Source: Piper betle
Lineage: Eukaryota; Streptophyta; Magnoliopsida; Piperales; Piperaceae
Reading direction: 5' to 3'
NCBI GenBank assembly: GCA_033002965.1
Contig: JAURVB010001988.1
Coordinates: forward strand, 56,282-120,281
Length of the DNA stretch: 64,000 bases
The notes under the pieces were generated by a model. That model was given only the letters and a program-made list of their open reading frames with translations. It ran no database searches and was not told the DNA's origin. A program made the position numbers and the translations under genes. Positions 24,483-37,072 of the stretch are shown here, piece by piece; position 1 is the stretch's first letter; each line of letters begins with the position of its first letter.

Positions 24483-27482
24483 TGTAACACCCCAAATCCG
24501 GTTCACGCTCGTGAACTGAACCGGGATGTTACTGGCCCCGGTTAGGTCCGCTAACCCGAACCTACTCATGCGGATCCAATCTCGGCGTCTTAAGATGAAG
24601 ATACAACTCTCAAGCATGGATGAATGCAAAAACCCTAACATGGTACTACATGAATGATATGCAATCAGAGTACACACCAAAACAATCCCGATAAAATTTA
24701 ATAAAAATTTTGAAATATGACAGACAGAATTTCCCCTAAAAATACGATTAGGGGCCACCCTGTCAAATATACATATAAAAATATATATAACCAAGTATCA
24801 AACAATTTCATTCACACAGAATCTAATCTACTATACACTCATTCTGAAGCTTGGGTTTCAACCCTCAACGCTTCCACTGCGCACTCGATTCATGTTTCAC
24901 CTCTTGTCATTATATCTTAGTTTTTCATCATGTCATAACATTATCTCATTGCATTTAATCATATCCTATCATATCTTAGCATTTCACATCATTCACAATA
25001 TAAAAGCATCATAAATAAAATATAAACACTCAATCAACTGACATGTGTGCAAGCGACCACAATGCTCCTCCGTCCAAGCTGGCTCCTCCAACTCGTGCTT
25101 ATCACCTACATATATATAAGAAAAACGTCAGTAACAAGCGTTACTGGTCCGGAAAATAAAATAACTATAACAAGCTGGCTATGAGAGCAAACTCTCATAT
25201 GAAAAAAAAGCATCATACTCCACGTGAACACTCTGAAGGGCACTACTGAGGAGCCACTGGGCTGCAGACCCGGTAGCATCCCGAACTTACTGCTCTGCTG
25301 CTGGTACTGTGCTACTCTCAGCACTTCTTTTTCAGTACTTCTCGTGAAACTTTATCCTAAGCCCTCTCCTTACCTCCATATCTCTCCTGGCCTTGAGCAC
25401 GAAGGCCGAGTACTCTCAGGCAGTCGCCTTTAGTACCCTTTGAACCACAAGTCCGGACATGCGCTGTACTAAACAGTACCCGTAAACCTCCACGTTCTCC
25501 GGGTGTGAGGAACTCAAACGCGGAGTTGTCAGGATCCCTCGGGAATGGAACAGTCCGCTGGCACTAATCCAGAGCCCGCTTTGACTGTCACGGCATCCTC
25601 TGCATGGTACGTGCAGTCGGTTTCTCCATCTCTCGTCTCACTGAAAACTCGATAAAACTATATATATAGGCCTGGGAAGGGATTCATATAATAGGCCCGA
25701 AGGCAACTTGTGGTGGATCTTGTTTTCGAAATCATCCTCGAGGGATCTCATCCTCGAGGGGTTATTAATCCGGAAATATTCGATTAAATGGCCCGAGTTA
25801 AGTGGGATCCAATAAAACGCCACTTAACCCGCCCTGCAATAATAAAATAAACATACAATGGAAGAGCGTAAAACAAGACGAGTCCTAAACGGACCTGGTG
25901 GAAGCTCCAAGCGTGTCATCGCGCCTAGGCGGCGAGCTCCTACTTCGTACCTACACATCAAAACTAGATACTAACGCCCGCTAACTAAATGATGCATCAA
26001 ACTCAACAAACATCACACAATACGAATAACATCCATCAACAATCAAGTAATCATAATGTAAAAATAATTCTACGTCATCCTATTCATACCAATTTTATAC
26101 TGTTTTTCTAAGTTACGTCATACTCGATTAACATGCTCATATTTACTTATCTCACTAGACTACTTATCCTCCATTCACTATCAATCACATCATGTAACTT
26201 CATTCATACTCTGACATTCATCATGATAATTAATCAACCCTAGCATGCTATGCTAACAATTATCATCAATTTTAAATAAATCAATCGGAGGTAATTATAC
26301 CTCACGTCGTCGGCAATCGGCGACGGCTAGGGTTCCGTCGCGCGTCTCGGAGCTCAAATTCGGCGCTCATCGGCGTCCGAAGCTCGATCGGGCTCCACTG
26401 GGTGAGCCCCGCGGAAGATCCGGTGAATTCCGGCGAATTCTAGAAATTCCGATTTTTCGGCGGTTTTCCGGCAGCTACTGGCGGTTTTCCGGCGACTTCC
26501 GGTGGTTTTCCGGCGACAATCGCCGGCGGCGTCTACTGGTCGGAAAGGGGTCGTGTTGGGTACCCTCGGAACCGGCTCGGCGAGCCCGACTCATCTATGA
26601 CCTCAACGTGGCCAACGGAGGCGGCGGCTCGCCGGAAAATGGCAAAACAGAGGTCGGCGGCGGTGGGTGACTAGATCCGGCCGGCCACGGGCGGCGATGG
26701 CCTCCGTTCCGGTCGGGGAAGGTCGCTGGGTGGTCGAAGGTGCTGAGGCGACCACCTGATCGCGGCGGCGACGGTCGCCGGCGGCGGAATCGGCGACGCG
26801 ACCGCAACGCGGCCGCGGCGTCGCGGCGTGGTTTCCTCGCGTCGCGGCGGTCCGATGGGGGCCGGACCTGGTCGGGGCGGCAGGGCGACGCCGTGGCCGA
26901 GCTGGGCGGCGTCGATCGGCGGCCAGGCGGCGCCGACAGCGGCGGCGGTGGCGCGCGAACAGGGGCGGCGCGGCGAGGGTTTGGGCGCGGGGGAAGAAAA
27001 AGTCGGGGTGAAAATGTGGTGGCAAACTCGTAAATAATACTTGACTCGTCTCCGACTCGAGTCAAGTATCATAACTAACTCGTATTAAATCCTAAAAAAA
27101 TTCATAAAAATCGGGAAAAATCCCGTAAAATCAAACAACACCAAAAAAATTATAATGATATGCTCTAGAACTATCAACCCACCCAAAATGCCCGTAACGC
27201 GTCCTAACGCGGTAAACGGCCTAAAACTAATTCTACGATCCACTATATATAAAAATAAAAAAAAAATGACTGGCATACTCTCATATATCTGATAACTCAT
27301 TCTGTTCTGCTGTGTTCATGACGTTATCATCATATACTTGGGTACGCATGACCCTCATAGCTCATACACGCGACCGGCGTCGGCTCGGTACACGTGTCCT
27401 GAAACTGACTCAACTCGAAAAAATAACGGTCGACCCGACCGGTTCTGAATATAAAACCCTAACTCGAATCGTGGGTTTTACA
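24483..27482 (-). mobile_element. Solo LTR of the long-LTR family, inverted copy
   Basis: On the plus strand it begins TGTAACACCCC and ends GGGTTTTACA, the reverse of the copy at 11619-14571. It is flanked by the perfect 5-base target duplication CGACG (24478-24482 and 27483-27487). It is 3000 bases long. The GC-rich block lies at about 26330-27010 and the TATA-like site at about 25657-25668. Similarity to the first solo LTR is high by eye, including in the GC-rich block, so both insertions are fairly young. The many open frames at 26595-27072 on both strands lie in this GC-rich block and are not supported as genes. Confidence 0.92.
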
Positions 27483-27657
27483 CGACGGCTGTAGGGAGGG
27501 GCCAGAGCGGGGCTGGGGGCAGCGGAAACCAACGAGCGGGAGGGAAAGGCGACAAAAAAAGGGAGGGGCGGGGTGGGTTTTGGGCTGTTGGATTGAAATC
27601 CAACGGTCCCCCTCCTATGCACTGCATATGCGCCGCCAAACATGGCAGCGTATAGCA

Positions 27658-27660
<3 letters not shown>
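27483..27660. mobile_element. Right part of a GC-rich element split by the solo LTR
   Basis: Together with about 24160-24482 this GC-rich tract formed one segment before the LTR inserted. It contains CTGTTGGAT and ATCCAACGG as a palindrome (about 27587-27607), followed by small hairpins (TGCACTGCATATGC, ATGCGCCGCC/GGCAGCGTAT) and a CT/TA microsatellite. The foldback at 315-1605 ends with the same kind of palindrome and microsatellite. Confidence 0.4.
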
Positions 27661-27661
<1 letters not shown>

Positions 27662-27725
<64 letters not shown>

Positions 27726-27726
27726 C
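27662..27726. repeat. Compound CT / AT microsatellite
   Basis: About 20 CT units are followed directly by about 12 AT units. Confidence 0.9.
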
Positions 27727-28218
27727 CTCTTTACTGGAGCCATTAAAAATAGTTAAAATTAGAGATGTAGCTCACCTTAATTTTTCTCATAAAGCAATAT
27801 TTCGTATATAACATTAAAATGTTTAATTAAACTTAAGAAACATTGTTCGCGAATGTAAGATCCCTAATTAATTTAGCCTCACATCTAATATTTATTGAGG
27901 TAAAATTTAATAAAGTAATTAATGAAGTACATATGAACTTCAACTTAAATTAACCACTTAAGAAGAAATGATTAGAACCATTAATTTGCAATTGGACCAG
28001 GTAATTACAACGAGTCTCTCCCTTGTGTTCTAATTCGAGAAGTACATTAGAAGTAAATTATCCAACCAGCTTGTTAGTTCCATGAATTATTTAGGGTAAT
28101 TTCATGATGATAAGCTGTTCACATTGCTGGTAGGGAGCTTGAATATAGTTTTAAAGATATTTTCCTAAATTAATCATGTAAATTGCAACAATTTCACATA
28201 AGCTACCAAACTTGGAGT

Positions 28219-28437
28219 CACTACAAAAAATTTATGTTTTCTTCACAATTAAGAAAAGCAGGGTGACAAAAAGTAAGGTGGAAAATTTTTCTTTACGGGT
28301 GGAGAAAAGTAGTACAAATATAGAGATTACATAAGATTCTTTTTTTACGGTTTTAATAAATGCGGAGAAAATATAACAAAAATTGAAACTTTTTTCCACG
28401 GTTTTTTATAAGAGGTGGAAAAAAGTCATTTTTTGTG
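28219..28437. mobile_element. CACTA-like MITE
   Basis: The left end is CACTACAAAAAATTTATG and the right end is CATTTTTTGTG, so the termini are inverted CACTAC/CAC-type repeats with an A-run. A 3-base direct repeat, AGT, flanks the unit (28216-28218 and 28438-28440), which is the usual target duplication length of CACTA elements. The interior has repeated CGGTTTT and GGTGGAAAA-type inverted motifs. There is no coding capacity. The right terminus is slightly eroded. Confidence 0.65.
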
Positions 28438-28440
28438 AGT

Positions 28441-31400
28441 CTGCCCATTAAAGGTGGGGGAAGTGAAGAGTTTAAAAGATAGACAGGGAGATATGAATAA
28501 AGAGAAGGACTGGATGATACACAACATTGCTACTGCTGGTGGGGAATCAAAACCAGAGACTCATGCATCAAATATCAAACAAACCAAATCAAACCCAGTA
28601 TATTGAAGCTAGTAGCAGCACATGAACATCACAATCTCTCCCTTGTGGGCTGTATTCAATGGAATGCAAGTGCAAAGGGTATACATGCATGATAATATGC
28701 ATATCCATGGCCATAAATATGAGCAGCAAGGTGAGCTCTTGTTTCGGAAGAAGACGAGACAAAACACAACCGCTGCAGCTACTGCAATCTCCGACCAGCC
28801 ATGGCCACACACCTCCTCTTTGGTCCGTACCCAACTCGAGATTTTGTTTGAGAAGAGGAAGCCAAGGATTGGGAGGGTGAGATGGCTAGTGTATGATTGC
28901 AAGGTTACAAAAACAAAGGGGTGGACCTCGGTTGGAGGGGATCGTCTTCATGGTGTACACGCTGGCTTTGAGGTGGACTTGGGCGGGACTGAGGAATAGC
29001 AACAGCTGGGGAACGTCATCACTCTCACAACCAGCACATGCTCTGTTCATTGACCTAGCTCACTGGGGAGCTGGCTGCTCCGTTCGGCGTGTGGGCTCTA
29101 CTGGCTAGCACCTTAGGCTTAGGGTTGAACTTCGTCGGCAAAGGCTATTCATAGCTCCATTGAACTTTGAATTGGCTTCGTTTGTTTTAAGCTTAATAAA
29201 AGCTTAACTCGAACTTTAAAGCAAGCGTGTTTGATCTTCATGTCTACGTACATATGGACTTGACTGGGATAATATTTTGTGTGAAAATTTATATTAGATA
29301 ATTAGTTTTAAAAAATCATCTTCATAACTATAAAAAGGATACTTTATAATTCTATGACAGGATAAAACATCGTATCCTCAAAACAAAAATTCTATGAAGA
29401 TTATACAAACCACGGCAAATATGAATCATGTAATCTCAAGTTTAATTTGAACTCGAAGATTATTTGCTATGTTAATAATCATTAGATTTTATTAATGTGT
29501 GGCTGCCCAAGTCTACTTCACCAAATTCCACCATGCAATTACTTTGACTTCCTCTCAATTAAGTTCAAAACATTCCCTTGAAAAAAGTAGATGTGTATTA
29601 TTGGAGACTTGATTAGATCTCAAGATAAGAAGGCTTACCCATCATTTATTTGTATCCAATCCTTACAAATCATGCGTTACATCGTGAAAAGAAACCATTA
29701 GTCAAGAGGAAATTAGGACCAAGATTGAAAGAACCAAGTGTGCCGTCTGAAATTGCTGGCCTAATAACTCCTGCCACAATAAACAGCAGGTTGCCTTGAT
29801 GGGGCAAAGCTGCAAACAAAGAATGCGACATAAGATGGGAACCATGCGCTGCTCCAATTTGTAGTATGCATGGGACGCTTTTTTAGCGTCGGAAGGGATG
29901 AACAGTGGGCAGTGAGCTAGTTGGTACGGCAAAGCAGGTGATAGCGAAATCAATTGTGCCGCAAAGTTTGGATCCTTCCGTCCATGTCTACCGACTTGGT
30001 TCCCAGGAATCTATCTTTATTCACGCCTCGATGTCATGTCCCCCTGTTAATGCCCCGCTGGTTAAGCTACCCAGCTTGTAATATTCCTATTATATATAAT
30101 TAGACAAAATGTCACATCATACACAATCCAAATTAGAAAAATTATAATTTTATACATAAATTTTATTTAAATAATTAGATAAATTATAATAATTTAATAT
30201 TTTAGATATAAATTATGATTAATTTAAAAAATATATCTTATTTAAATAAAAAGATGAATTATAATTATTTAATTTTTTATTATATATATTTAAAAATAAT
30301 TAGACCGACTCTTATTAATAAGGAGTTATAAGTTGAGTATATCATATTCGAACCTGTAACCTTTTACAGTAATATATATTTTTAATATATTTTTTGAAAG
30401 AAATTAAACCTTTGACCCTCTAAAAGAGATGTTTTATTATATTTTTTAGATTATTCTTATATTTAAATTGGCTAATTCTCTTATTTTTAATCTCAGACCG
30501 GTATTAATGAGTTCTATTTTATTAATAAAAGTAGATAAATGTTTGTTGATTATAGCCTTGAAGATATGTTTGAAAGCACATGGTTAGGATGAGGAAAGAC
30601 ATTATCCATTTAAAATTTTATCATTTGTAATCACATAAAGTTTAATTTAAGATCATTGTCTCCTACACTCTCAATGCGTCATGTAGCAAAAGAAGAAGAT
30701 AACCAGCTACTTGCATTGCATGTTATAATTGGAATTGAAAGTTTAGGGTCTTCCTGCTAGTATTTATCGAACCCTAATGATATTTTTCTTGAGTCAATTT
30801 GTTGCATATTTATATTTTTTTATAGAGTAGGCCACTATATATTGTAATTATACTACACAGGAGAAAGTAGGGAGTTTGTCTGACCCTAGAGGTGGACGGT
30901 TTGTAATTCACTATAAAATTATTCTATATTTTGTATAATATATTGTTCCTCATCAGCATAAAATTTTGATAGAATGTACGTCTCATATGGAGACTTGGAG
31001 TGGGACAATTGAGTGATAATAAATGAATAGATACATTATGGCAATTATTTCGAGCTTTATTCTAGAAAAGAGAGAAATTTTTTGTACTGCCAAGTGGTGG
31101 GAATATCACACCTAATTGCATAAAGAAAAAATACAAATTATTTAAAATATCTTCATTTAAAAAATTAAATTAAGTTCAACCAAAACAAAAAAAAAGATTT
31201 AACCAGGGCAGTCAGTCGACCACTCTTTGGCTTAGGGTGGCCAGCAATAGCCTTGGCCTTGGGCAGCCGGGTCAGCCGCCTTTGGCACCTGCCGCCCTTG
31301 GCTAAGGGGCCGTCAACGTGGCTGGCCAAGACAGGGCAGCTGTCATGTGTAAAAAATAATTTTTTATTTTAAAATTTTATTTTATTATAAAACCACACAA

Positions 31401-32955
31401 TAGCAAGTTTTTGTTATTATAATGCAATTTTTCTTTTTTTAATAATTAGCTTTGATTCTCCCTGTCACTGAAAAATATTAAAAAATGTCCTCCTTTATTT
31501 TTGTAAAAAACTCAAGTATTTACCGCAAAATCTATTTGTGATTTTGATGAGAATAGGTAGCTTTTCTCTAAAAGAGCAAGAGTGCATGAAAAAATTAGTA
31601 GTGAAAAGCATTTCTTTCCACGAGGAAAGAGCAATTTTTTCAACATAACGAACAATATATCCTTTACTATTATGTAAACATATTCAAATAGTACACATTT
31701 GATTTATTCATTATCCACTCTGGAACCAGGAGAAGGCACTTGAATCCAATTTTGTGGTGCAAGATGTTCACCGCGTCACTTAAGACGAACAGCAAGACAG
31801 TGGGTACGGCAATGACAGTCTATGGGAAACGAATATGGCCACAGAGGTCGGACCGCAGTCCTGCTCTGAGTTTCACTCCACAGTCCATGGCTTGACAAAG
31901 ACATCGAAGATCTTAGAGGTCTGTTGTTGACAACTCAACCTCATCATCTTTGCCAGCAGATAACGTTGAATGGGGAGGGCCCGACTCTGGAACAAAGACC
32001 AGCTCTCATAATCTTCAAGCCTCACCAGTTCGGTAGGTAATGGTGTCATGGCACCGTCTGTTTTGGGGTCCCAAGTTAGGCAGTGAAACAGACAAAGAGG
32101 CTTCCTCCAATGTATTTGAAGCTAAATATGAGTTTCGTTTATTGATAATCAAACCTTGGTGTCAACTAGTAAAGAGTTGTGACCTGATGATCATATATAT
32201 TCAAGTCGTAGAATCAGCCTCTGTAAGATACATAGACAGTAGAACTGTTGTAATAGACCGCTCTTCTCAAAACTATCGCATATGTAATAACCTTTGTTCA
32301 CTTGGCTGCCCTTGTAATGGTTTGAGATTCAACTTCGCTTTCTCAATAGATATTATAGCTGCTGTAGAATGTAGTGTGCGAGGAATTTATTCTTCTAGTT
32401 TGTCTACTTTGATTTAATTTGATATCCTTGGCCATTTCCACCCTAACTTGAGCTTTAGTTAGCTTGTTCCAACAATACCGACCCGAGAGAACTGATTGTA
32501 TCGTTGTAGAACTTCTCATTTCATGTGTTCTTGAGCCTTGGCCAGAGTATAGAACTCCGCAGTTAAGCGTGTTCTTGAACCTTGGCAATATTGGATTATC
32601 AACTGCTTTCCCAGCAAAAATTCCAGATCGTAATTATAGAAAGGACATTACTTCATGACAAAGGATGAAGGATTGCCCTGCACATATTCAAGAACTCAAT
32701 CAGCTGAGTAATAACTGTTTCCGAACATGGAAAAGTAATAAGGATTCCCTTAGAGATGAAGAGAAATGACGACAACAATGGGGGCAAATTTCGGAAGGAA
32801 TATGAACATCATCTAGTAAATATACAAATGACCAAAAGAATTGCTTTTTCATTGAATATTTTTATAACATTAACTTAATGCTGCACTTAAGCAGCATGAT
32901 GTTTATCCTTAAAGTAAAATAATCGATATCAAAAAAGAAAAATGTTTAATAAGAA
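28441..32955. other. Intergenic stretch with unassigned frames
   Basis: The region 28490-29110 has a higher GC content and overlapping frames on both strands (28622-28999 plus; 28609-28902 minus). I do not recognise any of them, and mutual overlap argues against assigning one. The stretch 31200-31340 has a GC-rich patch of GGCC/GGC words of unknown nature. Another patch at 31720-32420, with a 125-residue frame (32040-32417), shows no motif. The nearest supported feature on the right is the last exon of the acetyltransferase gene. Confidence 0.35.
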
Positions 32956-35900
32956 TTAGACATTGTTGGAAAGTGAGGAGACATCAACCCACAGAAGCAG
33001 GCGCTGGGGCCGGTCTAAAAATCTGGTTAGCCATGCCGGCTCATCACTCTCATATACGAAACCACTCTTTATATACAAATTCTTTGCTGGGTCATTGTCT
33101 ATAGCAACATGGGCATAAAGATCTGTTACACCTGGAACAACGCATCATTATCATATTGTGCACAAAATGAGTAATGACACAAAATGTCCCTAAACCTGAG
33201 AATTCTGCAGACGAGTATGGATAATATTATGACAGATACTAATATGCATAATAAATTGTTCATTACCCCAGGAAGATGCAATCTGCTTGAACTTATTAAC
33301 AAGTGCATAACCCACGCCATTACGGTGCAGCTCTTTGGCAACACAAACATTGCTCAAATATGCTCTCCCACCGTCAGCTCCAACACCCTGGCAAGAATCT
33401 CGTGTGTTAGTGAAGCATTATGACCAAGTACAAGTGTTGACGTTGGCATAAATTTCTTTCACATCAATGGAAACAAGTTCTGTCAAGTGATAAACAATGA
33501 CTATCATAATTATTACTAAATCATGCAGAAAAAAACTCATGGGAAATAAAATTGATTAGATCCCTCAATCTTGCCCTTAGTTTTCGGTTACTGTGTCTAA
33601 CCAACCTATTATTAGAAGGAAGATAAGACTGCCTATTATTAAAAGGAAGTTAAGACTATCTATTATGAATAATGTAATGCCTAGGAACATGTACCAGCCA
33701 ATACAAAAAAAAAAATTATAATTGCATCAACAATACTTGCAGATGTCCGCTTAAAAGCTCTCAGAATTCTACAACAATAAAACATACATCTTGCTCATCA
33801 GCAAATCATTCTATTTAGGTCCACTTTTTAGAAATTACCACTCACAAATGAGTGTGCATTACATTACACTATTTTATCTTAAAAATAACTCTTAAAGGTC
33901 ATCAAATTTGATTTATCCAAAGAAGCATAGAGAGAAAACCCATACATTATTATTTGGTCAGATAAATCAAATGGAGAGTCTTAAAGAATGATCATGCTCC
34001 CAAGAGATGATTGTAGAAAATCAATCACAAAGACGATAAATATGCTATGAGGTCTAACGCCCCTTCTTTAAAGATCATGGCCATTAACTGAAACATTCCA
34101 TCATGAATCATTTACTGCACCATATTTACAGTTGACCAAATTGACTACTAAAGGCAAAAATGGCCCAGATAAATGGACCAATCACAATAGCAATGTAAGC
34201 TTCAAAAAACATAAATCACATGTTTCTTTCTCCGGTTTGTTGGAACACATATATCATAATGAAGCACCCAAATGTACATATTATGCATATCAGTTCCCAA
34301 GAGATGATTGTGCAGTAACTCAATCGCAAAGACGATAAATATGCTATGAGGTCTAACGCCCCTTCTTTAAAGATCATGGCCATTAACTGAAACATTCCAT
34401 CATGAATCATTTACTGCACCATATTTACAGTTGACCAAATTGACTATTGAAGGCAAAAATGACCTAGATAAATGGACCAATCACAATAGCAATGTAAGCT
34501 TCCAAAAACATAAATCACATGTTTCTTTCTCTGGTTTGTTGGAACACATATATCATAATGAAGCACCCAAATGTACATATTATGCATATCAGTTCTGGAG
34601 CACGGTATAACGTCGAGTTTCTATGTTTACAAAATCATGCATCACAAACAATACAGGAGACTTACTTCTGGTCTCTTCCCACTAATTTCATCTGCAAGAC
34701 GCATGAACACTGGTTAAGGTCAAGTGAACCAACCACTACATGATCTTCTCCATTATCAGAAAACTGAAAACAAATCAAGCTAAAATATTAGTGAAAGAGT
34801 TCATGGTAAAAAATATTGGTAATTTGCTTGTCATTACATACATCAGGCCAACAGTAGAATGTAAATATAGCTTTACCTTACAACTAGAGCATAGATCTGG
34901 TACCTGGGAAAAGAAGAGCATTGGACAAGGGAAGTGTGGCGTTGATGCAAGAGACTCTTCTAAATCCAAGTGTTTTTCCATGCATTCGACCTTTTAGACC
35001 TTCAAACTCACGCTCAACCAAATATCTTTTATACGCCTAATAGAACTTGATATCACACATATGCCATTAGTATCATGAACAAACTTACTCTAACATCAGA
35101 AACAAACACAAGAATTGCAAAATCTTCCAATTTTATTATTGTACCATAACAAAAGAAAATCGTCATAATTTGACACGTACTTAATTATTTTACAATATTA
35201 CTCTTCCTCATAAAAAGTATCAGTAGCAGTGTAGAAGAAACTTATGTAACATTTGAAAGCATAAATAATAGTGTTGAGGATCTGAATTAACTAGGATTAG
35301 ATTTTATATTAAGCGTAAGCAATACAATACTAATAGTATCAATATATCCAACTCATTTATTCAAGGTGAGTATTACAAATAATATATAGACTTCTATTTT
35401 TAAGGTAGCATCATGCAATAAGTTGATATGAAATAGAAACTAGAAAATTTTAGATAAAATGAAATTCTAAACATTAGTACTAAAAAGTCAAAATTTTACA
35501 TTGTCCCCATCTTTGTACTACTGGATTCGAAATGAGTACCATTATTGCCCATGCTCCACCTTCCCAATAAAATCAATTGACATTGAAAACTGAAAAGGTT
35601 CTAGTCATCAAAAGGATCAATTTAGATAACATCCATAGCTAGTGCTGCCAATTCTTTACACCTAACAAAAAGCAGTAAATGATGGCGACAAAATTCTCCC
35701 CAGATTACAATCTACACAAGAGAAAATTCAAAGAACCATTTTTTTCATTCAAAACAGAAAGCTCACCTCGATTTCGAAAGGATCCTGATTGAATTCGTAG
35801 AAAGTCCTGACCCGAAGCCTCACGGCGGCCAACACCTCGTCTTCATAGAAAGCCTCCGACACGGACAACTCGGACCCGTCGAAAGCCGGCGGCTCACGAA

Positions 35901-36081
35901 CGCAGACGTCGGAGGAGGCCCAGGGAATTCGTCGGCGGCGGAAGGAGGCAGTGGTGGCGGTGGAGGGGAGAGGGGCCGGGGGCGCCTTGCAGAGGGTAAA
36001 GGAAAGAGCTTTGAGCTGCAGGAGAGGGCCGGGAAGGCAGAGGAAGAGAACGGTTGGAGGGAAACGAGGCGAGCGTGTCAA
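32956..36081 (-). CDS. GNAT-family N-acetyltransferase, plastid type, five exons, two frameshifts
   Basis: Exons on the minus strand are 35767-36081, 34877-35036, 34666-34763, 33267-33387 and 32956-33131, all with GT-AG introns. The protein would be about 288 residues once the two shifts are allowed for. The first 50 residues are rich in Ser, Thr, Pro and Arg like a chloroplast transit peptide. Exon 2 carries FRRVSCINATLPLS, exon 3 HVVVGSLDLNQC, exon 4 the acetyl-CoA loop with RNGVGYAL (about residue 213), and exon 5 DLYAHVAIDNDPAKNLYIKSGF. These match plant plastid GNATs, which acetylate protein N-termini and lysines. Exon 2 has one base too many (near 34904-34912, in TTTTCCC) and exon 3 two too many (near 34700-34704). 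As written, translation stops at the end of exon 2. It is either a pseudogene or carries sequence errors. Confidence 0.85.
33999..34595. repeat. Tandem duplication of about 298 bases in intron 3
   Basis: The segment from CCCAAGAGATGATTG at 33999 to CAGTTC at 34296 is repeated at 34296-34595 with only a handful of differences. It lies wholly inside intron 3 of the acetyltransferase gene, between exons 3 and 4, and contains no exon. The near identity points to a recent event. Confidence 0.92.
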
Positions 36082-36555
36082 GGTGAAAGCGCCGCCGCCA
36101 AGTTGGCCGTCGACTCCGTCTTCTCCGGCGAGTGGGAGTCCCTCGCGTTTGAGACAGGATAAAATCGTGTGTATTTACTGAAATATCCTTTGAGGGTACG
36201 AAGACGATGCACTATAATAGGGCTAGCATGGACATTTTGCTTTATTCCGTTTTTTAAGGGTGAGGATCTTTTTCAGCTCTCTTACGAAACGATTCACATT
36301 ACGGGGAAGAATCAAGAAATAATTATAGAAAATGCAAAAAGTTGAATTCTCTTTAAATGTGGGATTAATTTTACTAACAAGAAAGAAAATATTTTTTGTT
36401 CAAAGAAATAAAATAAAATAAAATATTTTTTAAATTTATAATTAGTTTGCGTCCTAGTTTTACCTCAGCTTAACTAATTTGAATCCAAAACCCTAAATCT
36501 AAATTTGATCCTTATCTAGTATAATTATTTTTTATAAAGTTTATATAGTATAATT
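36082..36555. other. Upstream region of the acetyltransferase gene
   Basis: This region contains the presumed promoter and 5' UTR. I could not pick a convincing TATA box on the minus strand. It ends at the target duplication of the hAT MITE. Confidence 0.4.
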
Positions 36556-37064
36556 AAGGGTGTAAATAAGTCAAATTGGCTTGCAGGCATTTTATATTTA
36601 GTTTGATTCAGTTTGAATTCGTGTATCATTAATTTTATATTCGAAAAAATACTTGGCTTAAAATGGATAGCTTATTGAACAATGAACAGAGCTTGAATTA
36701 AGGAGTGTTCAGTTCAACTTGACTCGAAACTTGAATTCGATGTATTCAAACTGAGAAAAATACTTAGTTCGACTCAGCTTGTCAATATTATTGAGATCAC
36801 GTTGAACTTATATATTGGATGAAAAATTTTTTTGATCTTATATAAGTCAAGCAGGAGCTAAGTATAAACATTTGCTCAATTCAAAAACATAGTGAGCCAA
36901 ACGCGAATTAAGCCCAAATACTATGAATTTTGAACAAGCCGCACAATCCATAATAAATCAAAGGTTCGTCGAGCACTCAAATAAGCTCAAATATGTTTGT
37001 TAAGAATCATGTCTAATTCAAAAACATACCTATTTGATTCGGCTCAGCTTGTTTACAACCCTAA
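36556..37064. mobile_element. hAT-type MITE with 8-base target duplication
   Basis: The unit starts AAGGGTGTAAATAAG and ends GTTTACAACCCTAA, giving imperfect terminal inverted repeats. It is flanked by the perfect 8-base duplication GTATAATT (36548-36555 and 37065-37072), typical of the hAT superfamily. The length is 509 bases, and the interior consists of TTGAATTC and GCTTG-type repeats without coding capacity. It lies about 470 bases upstream of the acetyltransferase start codon and could affect its promoter. Confidence 0.82.
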
Positions 37065-37072
37065 GTATAATT

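Noticed and set aside
28589..29108. A small gene on either strand near 28600-29100
   Set aside because: Three to five frames overlap on both strands with no recognisable domain, and no splice or promoter evidence favours one. It could be a non-coding transcript but nothing in the sequence shows that.
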